DNA of 64,000 bases from Parablautia sp. Marseille-Q6255 (GCF_951230155.1 NZ_CATNVD010000008.1:104852-168851), one strand, 5' to 3'; positions 7,697-17,971 are shown, counted from the first letter of the stretch. The notes: a model not told the origin generated them from the letters alone. Translations and numbers: made by a program.

Positions 7697-9778
7697 ATGT
7701 TGAAATTTGGAAAAAAGGTCGTGAAATATCGGGCAGCGATCTTTGTGTTAAGTATTTTGCTGCTGGCGCCGGCGGCATGGGGGTATATCCATACGCGCGT
7801 GAACTATGACGTCCTTTCCTACCTCCCGGGTGAGATCGAGACGATGAAAGGGCAGGATATCCTGGCGGATGAGTTTGGAACAGGCGCTTATTCCATGTTT
7901 GTCTGCGAGGGAATGAGCAACAAGGATGTAGCGGGGCTGAAGGAAAAAATGGAGCAGGTCGATCACGTAAACGAGGTCATCTGGTATGATTCCTTCTTTG
8001 ATCTGAGCATGCCGATGGAAATGCTCCCGCAAAAGGTGCTGGATATTTTCAATTCGGAAGATTCTACGATGATGTTTATTATCTTTGATACGACGACCTC
8101 CGCAGATGAGACGATGCAGGCGATCAGGGAGCTTCGCGCGCTGGCAGGGAAGCAGTGCTTTTTAAGCGGTATGTCTGCCATTGTCACAGATACAAAGGAT
8201 CTTGCGGAGAAAGAGGTCCTCGCATATGTGGTGATCGCAGTGATCCTGTCAGCGATCGTGCTGTCGGTATGTATGGAATCGTTTTTTATTCCGGTCCTTT
8301 TCCTGCTCGGTATCGGTTTTGCCATTGTATATAATCTGGGCACCAATATTTTTATGGGAGAGATTTCTTATATTACAAAGGCCCTGGCAGCAGTGCTGCA
8401 GCTTGGAGTGACGATGGACTACTCTATTTTCCTCTGGCACAGCTATCAGGAGCAGATGGGAATCTATGAAGATCACAAGGAGGCAATGGCTCATGCGATT
8501 GAAAAGACGGTAAAATCCGTAGTCGGAAGCTCCCTGACAACTGTGGCAGGCTTTGCGGCCCTTTGCTTTATGAGCTTTACGCTCGGTCTGGATCTGGGGA
8601 TCGTCATGGCGAAGGGAGTCATCATCGGCGTGATCTGCTGTGTCACAGTGCTTCCGTCTATGATCATGATATTTGACCGCGTCCTGGAAAAGACCTCGCA
8701 CCGTTCCTTCCTGCCGGATATGGACCGGTTATCGGGTTTTATCACCCGCCACTATCGGGTGTTTGCCCTGCTTTTGGTGCTCCTGATCGTGCCGGCAGCC
8801 TATTGCCAGAAGAACGCTTCTGTTTATTATAACCTGGATGAAACGCTTCCTGACTATCTGCCGAGCACGCAGGCAAATGAAAGACTTCAGAATGATTATC
8901 AGATGGGCGCGCTGCATATGCTGCTGATCGACAGCAGCCTCCCCTCCAAAGAGGTGCGGGACATGATCAGTGAAATGGAAGAGGTGGACGGCGTAAAATC
9001 GGTCCTCGGGATGGAGACGATCCTTGGCAGCAAGGTTCCGGAAAGTATGGTCCCGGAGTCGATCAGGGATGTGATGGAAAGTGAGAATTATGAGCTCCTG
9101 ATGATCAGCAACGAGTATAAGACCGCTTCTCCGGAGGTGAACCGGCAGATTGAGGCGCTTAATGCGATACTCAAAAAGCATGATCCGTCCGGAATGCTGG
9201 TCGGCGAAGCGCCCTGTACAAAGGATCTGATCACGATCACAGACAAGGATTTTAAGGTCGTAAACAGCGTATCGATCCTTGCGGTCTTTGTGATCATTCT
9301 GTTTGTCTTTAAATCGTGGTTTATACCGATCGTTCTGGTCGCTGTCATTGAGTTTGCTATTTTTATTAACCTCGGTATCCCGTATCTGACGGGTACGAGC
9401 CTTCCGTTTATTGCCTCGATCGTCATCGGGACGATACAGCTTGGCTCCACCGTGGATTATGCGATCCTGATGACCGGACGCTATGAGACAGAACGGTGCA
9501 GCGGGAAGAGCAAAAAAGAGGCGATAGCGATCGCGCACCGGACGAGCATGAAGTCTGTTATAGTCAGTGCGATCAGCTTTTTCGCAGCAACCTTCGGCGT
9601 AGGTCTGTATTCGGATATTGACATGATCAGCGCCCTGTGCAATCTGATGGCGAGAGGCGCGCTGATCAGTATGGTCGTGGTTCTGTGTGTACTTCCGTCC
9701 ATGTTTATGCTTCTGGACGGGGTGATCTGTAAAACAAGCAAGAATTTTAAGGAGGCACTTCATCATGAACAAAAATAG
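7697..9778 (+). CDS. MMPL/RND superfamily transporter
   Basis: A 693-residue integral membrane protein with two halves, each one TM segment, a large extracytoplasmic domain and five more TM segments. Each half has the MMPL proton-relay motif: MDYSIF with D241 and VDYAIL with D587. Relatives of the MmpL family export lipids or siderophores, or mediate immunity to toxins. The gene overlaps the following heptad-repeat gene by 14 bases, so the two are almost certainly made together. A paralogous pair lies at 13325-17963. The substrate cannot be inferred. Confidence 0.9.
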   Translation: MLKFGKKVVKYRAAIFVLSILLLAPAAWGYIHTRVNYDVLSYLPGEIETMKGQDILADEFGTGAYSMFVCEGMSNKDVAGLKEKMEQVDHVNEVIWYDSFFDLSMPMEMLPQKVLDIFNSEDSTMMFIIFDTTTSADETMQAIRELRALAGKQCFLSGMSAIVTDTKDLAEKEVLAYVVIAVILSAIVLSVCMESFFIPVLFLLGIGFAIVYNLGTNIFMGEISYITKALAAVLQLGVTMDYSIFLWHSYQEQMGIYEDHKEAMAHAIEKTVKSVVGSSLTTVAGFAALCFMSFTLGLDLGIVMAKGVIIGVICCVTVLPSMIMIFDRVLEKTSHRSFLPDMDRLSGFITRHYRVFALLLVLLIVPAAYCQKNASVYYNLDETLPDYLPSTQANERLQNDYQMGALHMLLIDSSLPSKEVRDMISEMEEVDGVKSVLGMETILGSKVPESMVPESIRDVMESENYELLMISNEYKTASPEVNRQIEALNAILKKHDPSGMLVGEAPCTKDLITITDKDFKVVNSVSILAVFVIILFVFKSWFIPIVLVAVIEFAIFINLGIPYLTGTSLPFIASIVIGTIQLGSTVDYAILMTGRYETERCSGKSKKEAIAIAHRTSMKSVIVSAISFFAATFGVGLYSDIDMISALCNLMARGALISMVVVLCVLPSMFMLLDGVICKTSKNFKEALHHEQK

Positions 9779-12428
9779 AAATCTGACGAAAACAATGGCG
9801 ATCGCGGTAGCAGGCGCTGTCGCAGTGCAGTCCCTTGGCACAGTGGCCTTTGCGGCACAGGAGAGCGCGCAGGCAAAGGAAGAGACGGTTTATGTAAAAA
9901 CCGATGCGTCCGGCGCACAGCAGGAGGTGATCGTCAGCGACTGGCTGAAAAATGAGGATGGACAGGAAAGCCTTTCGGATCACTCCTCTTTAAGCAATAT
10001 TGAAAATGTAAAGGGAGAGGAGACTTTTTCACAGGACGGAGAGGATCTGGTCTGGAGCGCGCAGGGAAATGATATTTATTATCAGGGGACAACGGACAAA
10101 GCGCTTCCCATCTCCATTCACGTTACCTATTATCTGGATGGAAAAGAAATTTCTGCGCAGGAGCTTGAGGGCAAAAGCGGACATGTAAAAATCCGGTATC
10201 AGTTTGAAAATCACGAAAAATCCGGTTCCGTATATACGCCGTTTCTGATGGTCACCGGAGCCGTACTACCGCAGGATACCTTTTCTAATGTTTCGGTAGA
10301 AAACGGCAGAGCGATCTCGGACGGGGAGCGGAACATCGTGATCGGCATCGGAATGCCGGGAATGGCAGAAAGCCTGAAGCTGGACGAGACAGAACTGCTG
10401 CAGGATATTGACATTCCGGACTATTTTGAACTGGAGGCAGACGTAGCGGATTATCAGCAGAATATGTTCCTTACCGTAGCAACGCCGCTGGATCTTTCTC
10501 AGCTTGGGATCGATGATGTGGATGATCTGGATGATCTGAAGGATTCTCTGGAAAAGCTGGAGGATGCGTCTACTCAGCTCGTAGACGGGAGCGGAGATCT
10601 GGCAGACGGCGTGCAGACCTTAAAGGATTCCTGTCAGGAGCTCATCGACGGCATGATGACGGTGGATGAGAACATGGGTACGCTCGCAGACGGGATCAGC
10701 ACCTTAGACGGAAAGAAGGGAGAGCTGATCTCGGGCGTCAATGCGCTGGCAAATGGCCTCCAGACGCTGGAGTCTAAAAAGGGTACGCTGATCAGTGGTG
10801 TGAATACGCTCGCAAAGGGAGGAAAAGACCTGGCGGCAGGAGCGGTGAAAGTCAATGCAGGGGCAGAAAGTCTTTCTCAAAATACACAGAAGCTGGCAGC
10901 GGGAGCAAAACAGCTTGCAAACAGCGAAGGAAGCGCCGCTCTTTTAGCGGGAGCAAAGGCGCTGACAGAAGGTACCTCCGCGCTCGTTTCGGGCAGTGAG
11001 ACGCTTGCTGCCGGGACAGCGTCTTTGCAGCAGGGAAGCACGGCGCTTGCAGCAGGGACGGGCGCCCTGAAGGAGGGGCTGACAAAAGAGGGGGGCTTGC
11101 AGGAGGGAAGCGCCGCTTTAGAAGCGGGCAGCCAGAATCTTTCTGCCGGTGTGACCGCATATGTGGACGGCGTGGATCAGCTGCTTCCGCTCGCACAGGG
11201 CGCAGGCACATATGCGCAGGGCGTTGGCTCCTATGTAGATCAGGTCAATACGCTGCTCGATACGCTGGGAGGCGCATCACAGGCGCCGGATGGACAGACG
11301 GACGGCTCCGGTGTCACTGTGACAACGATCGACGCGCAGGCGCTTGCAGATATGCAGTCTGTCCTGGCGCAGCTGCAGTCCGTTCAGTCAACGGTACAGG
11401 GCGCCTCTAAGACAGACCTGATCAGGCTGTATGCGTCCTATGATTCCTATGTGGCACAGCTGGACAATTGCATCAGCCTGCTAAATGCAGCGATCGGCGG
11501 CGTGCAGGAGCAGACGATCGGCACAGGCGCGGCTGACGCGACAGAGGGGACAGGTGCGGGATCCGTACCGCAGGAGCAGGTGGAAGCCCTGAAGCAGGCG
11601 GGAACACAATTAAAAGAAAACGGCGCAAAGCTGCAGCTGGATGACCCGTCGAAGCTTACGGTCCTGCAGGAATCCGGGACGGCGCTCAAAGAAGGAGCGT
11701 CCGCTTTGCAGACTGGAGCTTTGCAGCTGAACAATGGCGTAAAAGAGGTATCACAAAATGTGGAGCTCTTAGACAGCAGCATGCAGCAGGCGGCAGCGGG
11801 AGCAAAGACGCTCAATGAGGGCGTACAGTCTCTGAAAACGAATGCAGCCGCTTTGGATAAAGGCGCAAAGACGCTGCAGGGAGGCGTTTCGCAGGCAATG
11901 AGCGGTGCTTCGGAATTGAGTAAAAATACGGCGCTTCTGGCAGCGGGAGCAAAGGAGCTTGCCGGAGGCACTTCTGATCTGGAGGATGGCGCTTCCGAGC
12001 TGAAAAAGGGTCTGAAGCAGCTAAAGGGAGGAGCAGGAGAGCTCTCTCTTGGGATCGGACAGCTGGCAAATGGCGGAGAAGCGCTGCAAAGCGGCGTAGG
12101 AGCGCTCTCCTCTGGCATCGGGCAGCTGGCAAGTGGCAGCGCCCAGCTAAAAGAAGGCACGGCGCTTCTGGCGGACGGCGGCTCGCAGCTTGACTCTGGC
12201 GTAGATGAACTAAAGGAAGGTGCAGACGATCTCAGAGATGGAATGGCAGAATTTAAAGAAGAGGGCGTTGACAAGATCACAGATTTCCTTGATGAGGATG
12301 TGCAGGAGGTGATCGACCGCCTGACAGAAGTAAAGGATGCCGGAGATCAGTATGGATTGTTCAGCAGCGGACAGGCAGGAAAAGACGATGAGGTGAAATT
12401 TATCATTGAGACAGGAACACTGGAATAG
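9765..12428 (+). CDS. Secreted Leu-Gly heptad-repeat protein (YhgE/Pip-like)
   Basis: An 887-residue protein. A signal peptide (KTMAIAVAGAVAVQSLGTVAFA, cleavage near residue 30) leads to a domain of about 230 residues, then dozens of heptads of the type LxxGAxx from residue 270 to 840, the TIGR03057 pattern seen in YhgE/Pip proteins. Unlike full YhgE/Pip, it has no C-terminal membrane domain. The heptads should form a long helical or coiled rod outside the membrane. The gene starts inside the end of the MMPL gene, so it is a likely extracytoplasmic partner of that transporter. Its paralogue is at 15486-17963. Confidence 0.8.
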   Translation: MNKNRNLTKTMAIAVAGAVAVQSLGTVAFAAQESAQAKEETVYVKTDASGAQQEVIVSDWLKNEDGQESLSDHSSLSNIENVKGEETFSQDGEDLVWSAQGNDIYYQGTTDKALPISIHVTYYLDGKEISAQELEGKSGHVKIRYQFENHEKSGSVYTPFLMVTGAVLPQDTFSNVSVENGRAISDGERNIVIGIGMPGMAESLKLDETELLQDIDIPDYFELEADVADYQQNMFLTVATPLDLSQLGIDDVDDLDDLKDSLEKLEDASTQLVDGSGDLADGVQTLKDSCQELIDGMMTVDENMGTLADGISTLDGKKGELISGVNALANGLQTLESKKGTLISGVNTLAKGGKDLAAGAVKVNAGAESLSQNTQKLAAGAKQLANSEGSAALLAGAKALTEGTSALVSGSETLAAGTASLQQGSTALAAGTGALKEGLTKEGGLQEGSAALEAGSQNLSAGVTAYVDGVDQLLPLAQGAGTYAQGVGSYVDQVNTLLDTLGGASQAPDGQTDGSGVTVTTIDAQALADMQSVLAQLQSVQSTVQGASKTDLIRLYASYDSYVAQLDNCISLLNAAIGGVQEQTIGTGAADATEGTGAGSVPQEQVEALKQAGTQLKENGAKLQLDDPSKLTVLQESGTALKEGASALQTGALQLNNGVKEVSQNVELLDSSMQQAAAGAKTLNEGVQSLKTNAAALDKGAKTLQGGVSQAMSGASELSKNTALLAAGAKELAGGTSDLEDGASELKKGLKQLKGGAGELSLGIGQLANGGEALQSGVGALSSGIGQLASGSAQLKEGTALLADGGSQLDSGVDELKEGADDLRDGMAEFKEEGVDKITDFLDEDVQEVIDRLTEVKDAGDQYGLFSSGQAGKDDEVKFIIETGTLE

Positions 12429-12500
12429 AGCATAAAAAGCGGCACGAACGGCCCCCGGTCTTTGACAGGGGGGAGAATATGACAGCACAGAGCACGTCAT

Positions 12501-13091
12501 TCAGGAGGCGTATGTCTGGCGGTCCAGGATACCCATGAGGGAATCCTGCATGGTACTGCAGATATAGCGCACAACGGTATGGCGTGCTCTTTTGTCCTTT
12601 TCTCTGATCCAGTCGAGCAGCATCTCGGCAAGCGATTCCATATAGAAGTAGCTGAGAAAGTCCTTATAGCCCGGGTCCAGCGTCTTGCCTGTCGCCTGCT
12701 CCGTACCGTCGATGAAGGAGACGATAATGTCAAGAAAATCTGCATAGAAAAAGCGCTTGAGCTCGTCGCGTCCGATCGAGTCGCAGGCACAGTTGAGGAT
12801 ATAATCGTTTTCCTCCACGTAATCCATAACAAAGTTGATCGCTTCTTCGTAATCCTCCACCAGATCAAAATGCTTCACTACTTCGATCGCCTCCTGCTCA
12901 AACGTCCACTTGAGCAGTGCGTAGATATCTTCAAAATGATAATAAAAGGTCTTGCGGTTTACATTGCAGTCACGGACCAGATCGCTGACTGTGATCTTCT
13001 GGAACGGTTTCTTTTTCATGGCTTTTTTGAGAGATTCTGAAAAGGTTTTTTTAGTATAGAGAGAAATCTCTTCATTTTTCATGGACGCCAC
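12501..13091 (-). CDS. TetR/AcrR family regulator (DhaS-like)
   Basis: A 196-residue regulator whose helix-turn-helix contains ITVSDLVRDCNVNRKTFYYHF at residues 33-53. It is a paralogue of the TetR protein at 6418-7005. It is divergent from the second MMPL operon, and the 233-base gap between them holds direct repeats at 13194-13231, so it probably controls that operon and itself. The ligand is unknown. Confidence 0.88.
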   Translation of the reverse strand: MASMKNEEISLYTKKTFSESLKKAMKKKPFQKITVSDLVRDCNVNRKTFYYHFEDIYALLKWTFEQEAIEVVKHFDLVEDYEEAINFVMDYVEENDYILNCACDSIGRDELKRFFYADFLDIIVSFIDGTEQATGKTLDPGYKDFLSYFYMESLAEMLLDWIREKDKRARHTVVRYICSTMQDSLMGILDRQTYAS

Positions 13092-13193
13092 CTCCGGTTT
13101 AAGATTGTTCCTATTATATCATTCTTTCCCTGAATACAGAAATTAGATTTTTATAAACTTTATTTTTTTTAAATAATTCATCCGTCAATTTTT

Positions 13194-13231
13194 TCCATTT
13201 GTCCGGTTATTATACAAACAGGCTCCATTTG
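13194..13231. promoter_or_regulatory. Direct repeats TCCATTTG, 30 bases apart
   Basis: TCCATTTG occurs at 13194-13201 and again at 13224-13231, inside the similar 12-mers TTCCATTTGTCC and CTCCATTTGCCC. A 30-base step is close to three helical turns. The position between a divergent tetR and its neighbouring transporter operon makes them candidate operator half-sites. No unambiguous -35/-10 pair stands out for the rightward promoter. Confidence 0.4.
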
Positions 13232-13324
13232 CCCATAATCTTTATATGCGTTTTCTATTACAATACATAGCATTCAAAAAGAGATAAGTTTAGAGCACGC
13301 AGATGACAGAAAGGGGAGCTTGTC

Positions 13325-15493
13325 ATGAAAAAATTTTATTCGGGTGTTGTGCGGCACCGCAAATGGATCATGATGTTTTTTGCAGCGGCAACGGTGGCCT
13401 GTCTGTTCTTGCAGAGCCTTGTTGCCGTAAATTATGACATCAATGAGTATCTCCCTCCGCAGTCTGCCTCAACGGCAGCGCTGGATGTGATGGAGGAGGA
13501 ATTTGATGGAGGTATTCCGAATGCGAGGATCATGATCCGCGACGTAAGTATACCGGAGGCTCTTGCATACAAGGAAGAGCTAAAGCAGATCGACGGAGTG
13601 CAGGAGGTCACCTGGCTGGATGATACGCTGGATATCACGATGCCGACAGAGATGATGGACCAGGATACGCTCGAATCGTATTACAAGGATCAGACAGCGC
13701 TGTTTACGGTGACGATAGATGAGCATAAGAGAGTGCAGGCAGTAGATGCGATCCGGGAGCTGATCGGAGAGGACAATGCGATGACAGGAAGCGCCGTCGC
13801 CACTGCGGCAGCGACAGAAAATACGGTGATCGAGGTGCAGCGGATCGCTGCATTTGCAGTACTGTTCGTCTTTTTCGTACTGCTGCTTACGACACAGTCA
13901 TGGCTGGAGCCGGTCATTGTCCTGCTGGGGCTTGGCGTGGCGATCGCGATCAACGCGGGGACGAACCTGATCTTCGGAGAGATTTCCTTTGTGACAAATG
14001 CCGCAGGAAATATCCTCCAGCTTGCCGTATCGCTGGACTACTCTGTATTTCTGATCCACCGCTTTGAGGAATGCAAAAAAGAAAACAGCAATGCCGGGGA
14101 GGCCATGGTCGACGCGCTGTGCAAATCGACCGGATCGATCCTTTCCAGCGGGCTGACAACGGTGATCGGTTTTGTAGCGCTTTGCCTGATGCAGTTCCAG
14201 ATCGGTCCTGACCTTGGCCTTGCTCTGGCAAAGGGCGTAGCGCTGAGTCTGATCACGGTGTTTATTTTTATGCCGGCAGTCATCCTTGCTTCTTACCGGC
14301 TTCTGGAGAAAACGAGACATAAGAGCCTGATGCCCTCCTTTGCCCGTTTCGGAAAAGGCGTGACAAAGGTGATGCTTCCGCTGGTGTGCGTATTCGCGGC
14401 TGTGATCGTTCCGGCGTATCTGGCGTCGAATTCCAACAAATATTATTATGGAGCAAGCCATATGTTCGGGGAGGGGACACAGACCGGACAGGATATCAAA
14501 CAGGTAGAAGAGATCTTTGGACAGAGTGACAATTATGTGCTGCTGGTCCCGAAGGGAGATACATCGAAGGAAAAAGCGCTTTCTGATGAGCTGCATAAGC
14601 TGCCGCAGGTGACAAGCGTGGTTTCCTATGTCGATATGGCAGGTGCGGAGATCCCGAGAGATTTTCTGGATGCAGATACACTGAAGCTTCTGGAATCGGA
14701 GCATTACAGCCGTATGGTGCTCGCGCTGGATACAGACTACGAGGGAGAGGAAACCTTTCAGCTCGTAGAGAACATCCGGTCGCTCGCAAATGAGTATTAT
14801 CCGGGCACCTATTATCTGGCAGGCGAGGGAGTCAGCACGTATGATCTGATGCATACTGTCACAGACGATATGGTAAAGGTCAACGCACTGGCGATCATCG
14901 CAGTACTGGTCGTGCTTCTGGCGCTGCTCCATTCGCTCACCCTTCCGGTGATCCTGGTGCTCAGTATCGAGACGGCGATCTGGATCAATCTGGCGATCCC
15001 GTACTTTACCGGTTCAACCGTATTTTATATCGCGTATCTGATCATTGATTCGATCCAGCTTGGAGCGACAGTCGACTATGCGATCCTGTTTTCCGACCGC
15101 TACCGCGAGATCAGGCAGAGTCTGGAGCAGGAGGAAAGCCAAAGGCTTCTGGAAGCGCCGGATAACCGGACTGCCGCCCAGAAACGCGCAGCGCGCAGGG
15201 AGCTTAAAAAGCGCGCGGCAGCGCAGACCGTTTCCGCAGTCACAGTTTCCGTACTTGTCTCAGGAAGCGTACTGACAGTGGTAGGATTTCTGCTCGGATA
15301 TATGTCGTCGAATGAGCTGCTTGCTCAGATCGGTATTTTCCTCGGCGTCGGGGCGATCAGTTCTCTGGTCATCGTACTCTTCGTCCTTCCGGGGCTGTTA
15401 TACCTGTTTGACGGGCTGTTTATATCCCGGAAGCACCATGAAAGATCAGCATCAGACGCAAAAGCAGTGAAGGAGGAATTATGTAATGAATAA
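13325..15493 (+). CDS. MMPL/RND superfamily transporter, second copy
   Basis: A 722-residue paralogue of the protein at 7697-9778, with the same two-half topology and the motifs LDYSVF (D238) and VDYAIL (D584). The N-terminal extracytoplasmic domains are alignable by eye (VNYDINEYLP against VNYDVLSYLP). A basic insertion rich in Arg, Lys and Ala (around residues 600-640) lies in a cytoplasmic loop before the last TM segments. It overlaps the next heptad-repeat gene by 8 bases. The operon is divergent from its own tetR gene. Confidence 0.9.
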   Translation: MKKFYSGVVRHRKWIMMFFAAATVACLFLQSLVAVNYDINEYLPPQSASTAALDVMEEEFDGGIPNARIMIRDVSIPEALAYKEELKQIDGVQEVTWLDDTLDITMPTEMMDQDTLESYYKDQTALFTVTIDEHKRVQAVDAIRELIGEDNAMTGSAVATAAATENTVIEVQRIAAFAVLFVFFVLLLTTQSWLEPVIVLLGLGVAIAINAGTNLIFGEISFVTNAAGNILQLAVSLDYSVFLIHRFEECKKENSNAGEAMVDALCKSTGSILSSGLTTVIGFVALCLMQFQIGPDLGLALAKGVALSLITVFIFMPAVILASYRLLEKTRHKSLMPSFARFGKGVTKVMLPLVCVFAAVIVPAYLASNSNKYYYGASHMFGEGTQTGQDIKQVEEIFGQSDNYVLLVPKGDTSKEKALSDELHKLPQVTSVVSYVDMAGAEIPRDFLDADTLKLLESEHYSRMVLALDTDYEGEETFQLVENIRSLANEYYPGTYYLAGEGVSTYDLMHTVTDDMVKVNALAIIAVLVVLLALLHSLTLPVILVLSIETAIWINLAIPYFTGSTVFYIAYLIIDSIQLGATVDYAILFSDRYREIRQSLEQEESQRLLEAPDNRTAAQKRAARRELKKRAAAQTVSAVTVSVLVSGSVLTVVGFLLGYMSSNELLAQIGIFLGVGAISSLVIVLFVLPGLLYLFDGLFISRKHHERSASDAKAVKEELCNE

Positions 15494-17963
15494 GAACAGG
15501 ACATACGCAAAGACTATGGCAGCAGTTTTAAGCATTACACTGACAGCAGGGATGGCGCTTCCTGCCTGTGCACAGGAGCTTCCCCAGAAGGATGAGAACG
15601 TATATGTCAATCTGAACCAGGATGGAAGCGTCTCAGGTGTCTATGTCGTCAATGAATATATGCTGGATGAGGACACACAGATCGTGGATTACGGGAATTA
15701 TTCTTCCGTAAAAAATCTGACCTCTGATGAGGAGCTGTCTGTGGACGGGGACCAGGTTTTCGCACAGGCAGAAAAGGGAAAGTTTTTTTATCAGGGCGAT
15801 ATAGAGGACCCAAAGCTTCCGTGGACGATCGGTCTGTCGTATACGCTTGACGGAAAGGAAATGACGGCACAGGAGCTGGCAGGCAAGAGCGGCAAGCTCG
15901 AGATCCATGTGAGCATTAAAGAAAATCCGCAGGGAAACGATGAGTTCTTTGACAATTATCTCGTACAGGGAACGATCACTCTGAATACCGACCAGTGCAC
16001 GAATATCAAAGCGGACGGCGCAACACAGGCGAATGTCGGAAAAAACCGCCAGCTGCTCTACAATATCATGGCAGGGCAGGAAAAAGAATTTACTATCTCG
16101 GCAGATGTGACAGATTTTGAGATGGACAGCATTTCTTTTCAGGCGGTACCGATGTCCTTTGATATCGACAGCGATTCTCTGGACACGGATGCACTGACCG
16201 ATAAGACAGACGAGATCAAAGATGCCGCAGGAGAGTTTGATGACGGCGCGGCACAGCTGGATGACGGCGCGCAGGAGCTTCTCGATGGAGCGGGAGCCCT
16301 CCATGACGGAGCAGGAGAGCTGGCAGAGGGAGCATCAGAATTAAAGAGCGGGGCAGGAGAGCTGAAGAATGGCTCTACCCAGCTTGCAGACGGAGCAGAT
16401 ACGCTTTATACAGGGGCAAAATCATTAAACAGCGGTCTGAAAACTCTCAAAAGCGGTACGGCAGACTTAAATAACGGACTCTCTGGTCTTGATACAGGAG
16501 CAACTGATCTGAAAGATGGAGCAGAGGATTTAAAGGACGGGGCAAAGCAGGCAGAAAAAGGAAGCAGGGAGCTGCAAAGCGGCACAGCCTCCCTGTCCTC
16601 CAATCTGGACCTGATGCTGCAAAGTGCGAAAAAGCTGCAAAGCGGACTATTGGAGCTGACAGAGAGCTCGCCTGAGCTTGTGCAGGGGTCGCAGACGATG
16701 CTTACGGCATTAAAGCAGATCCAGGACAGCCTTGCGAGCATCACAGTCGGCGGGGAGCAGATGCAGACGCTGCTTGAGAGCTCCGGGGAGATCCTTGCGG
16801 CGATCGAAAGAGCCGAGAGCGGAGCGCAGAGTGTGACAGGCGGGCTTGGAAACATCCAGGGAAACTATGCAATGATCGATTCTCTCAAAGCACAGAATCA
16901 GAGCGCAGCAGAGTATCTGCGCGGGCTTGCTTCTACAGCCTCCGCATTGTATGCGGCACTGCCGTCTGATCTCGTGGCAAAATATGCAGGAGGCATTGAC
17001 GTAAACGGTGCGATCGGAAATGCGCAGAATATTGCAGGGCTGCTCGACCAGAACACGGCGGCATTTGGCACACTGACATCAGGCATCGACGCAGTCGCAG
17101 GCGGCGCATCTGCACTTGGCAGCGGACTGACGCAGCTGAAAGAAAATTATACAAAGTTCAATGATGAGATACAGAAGCTTCCGGTCATCCTGGAGGCGAT
17201 GATCACACAGCAGACGCAGGAGCTGAAGGCTGCGATCGATCTGATGACAGAGGAATATGAGAAGCTGGATGCCGGTATCGGGACGTACACGCAGGGCGTG
17301 CAGACCGTCAAAGAAGGGTACGATACGCTGTATGGAGCGCTGGAGCAGGTACAGACAGGCGTCAGGACGCTTGCAGAGGGTGCAGGAGAGCTTGCCGCAG
17401 GGAACAGCAGTCTTGCCGCAGGAAGCAGCGAGCTCTATGACGGGACTAAGACGCTTCAGGAAGGCGCACAGCAGCTCGCAGCAGGCGGTAAAGAGCTTGC
17501 AGGAGGCGCAAAGAGTGCAAAGAGCGGCTCTAAGGAACTGGCGGACGGTGTGAAAACACTCTTAGACGGTGCGAAGGAGCTAAAGGGCGGAAGCAGCCAG
17601 CTCTATGACGGCACCCAGGAGCTTTATGACGGAGCAACTGAGCTTCACAGTGGTACCGCACAGCTTTATGACGGCGCGGCCGAGTTAAAGGACGGCACCA
17701 CAGAGCTGAAGGATGGTACAGGGGAATTTGCAGATAAGACGTCTGATATTGATACGCAGGTCGAGGATGAGATCGACAAGGCGGTAGATGAGATCGCAGG
17801 CGGCGACTATCAGCCGGTATCCTTTGTATCAGATAAGAACACGAACGTTGATCTCGTACAGTTTGTCATGAAGACAGATCCGGTCAAGATCGAAGAGGTC
17901 GAAGAGCCGGAGACAGAAAGCGAGACAGAGACAGTAGTAGAAAAACTAAAAGACCTGTTTTAA
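15486..17963 (+). CDS. Secreted Leu-Gly heptad-repeat protein, second copy
   Basis: An 825-residue paralogue of the protein at 9765-12428. It begins with the same MNKNR and a signal peptide (cleavage near residue 29, after CAQ), then a shared N-terminal domain (VYVNLNQDGSVSGVYVVNEY), then LxDGAxE heptads at about 245-385 and 625-750. The two repeat blocks are separated by a helical middle region. The C-terminus is acidic (EEVEEPETESETE) with no membrane segment or LPXTG signal. It overlaps the MMPL gene, supporting a joint function at the cell surface. Confidence 0.8.
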   Translation: MNKNRTYAKTMAAVLSITLTAGMALPACAQELPQKDENVYVNLNQDGSVSGVYVVNEYMLDEDTQIVDYGNYSSVKNLTSDEELSVDGDQVFAQAEKGKFFYQGDIEDPKLPWTIGLSYTLDGKEMTAQELAGKSGKLEIHVSIKENPQGNDEFFDNYLVQGTITLNTDQCTNIKADGATQANVGKNRQLLYNIMAGQEKEFTISADVTDFEMDSISFQAVPMSFDIDSDSLDTDALTDKTDEIKDAAGEFDDGAAQLDDGAQELLDGAGALHDGAGELAEGASELKSGAGELKNGSTQLADGADTLYTGAKSLNSGLKTLKSGTADLNNGLSGLDTGATDLKDGAEDLKDGAKQAEKGSRELQSGTASLSSNLDLMLQSAKKLQSGLLELTESSPELVQGSQTMLTALKQIQDSLASITVGGEQMQTLLESSGEILAAIERAESGAQSVTGGLGNIQGNYAMIDSLKAQNQSAAEYLRGLASTASALYAALPSDLVAKYAGGIDVNGAIGNAQNIAGLLDQNTAAFGTLTSGIDAVAGGASALGSGLTQLKENYTKFNDEIQKLPVILEAMITQQTQELKAAIDLMTEEYEKLDAGIGTYTQGVQTVKEGYDTLYGALEQVQTGVRTLAEGAGELAAGNSSLAAGSSELYDGTKTLQEGAQQLAAGGKELAGGAKSAKSGSKELADGVKTLLDGAKELKGGSSQLYDGTQELYDGATELHSGTAQLYDGAAELKDGTTELKDGTGEFADKTSDIDTQVEDEIDKAVDEIAGGDYQPVSFVSDKNTNVDLVQFVMKTDPVKIEEVEEPETESETETVVEKLKDLF

Positions 17964-17971
17964 AAAAGAGG

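Noticed and set aside
8729..9841. Long antisense frame (370 codons) inside the first MMPL gene
   Set aside because: It mirrors the hydrophobic coding of the sense gene, is rich in His, Arg and Asp, has no ribosome site and no recognisable family.
11447..12280. Ser/Pro-rich antisense frame (277 codons) in the heptad-repeat gene
   Set aside because: The Ala/Gly/Leu heptad codons read backwards give Ser, Pro and Ala runs; no start signal.
13898..14932. Long antisense frame (344 codons) inside the second MMPL gene
   Set aside because: Same reason: a composition shadow of a transmembrane gene, with the sense strand carrying clear MMPL motifs.
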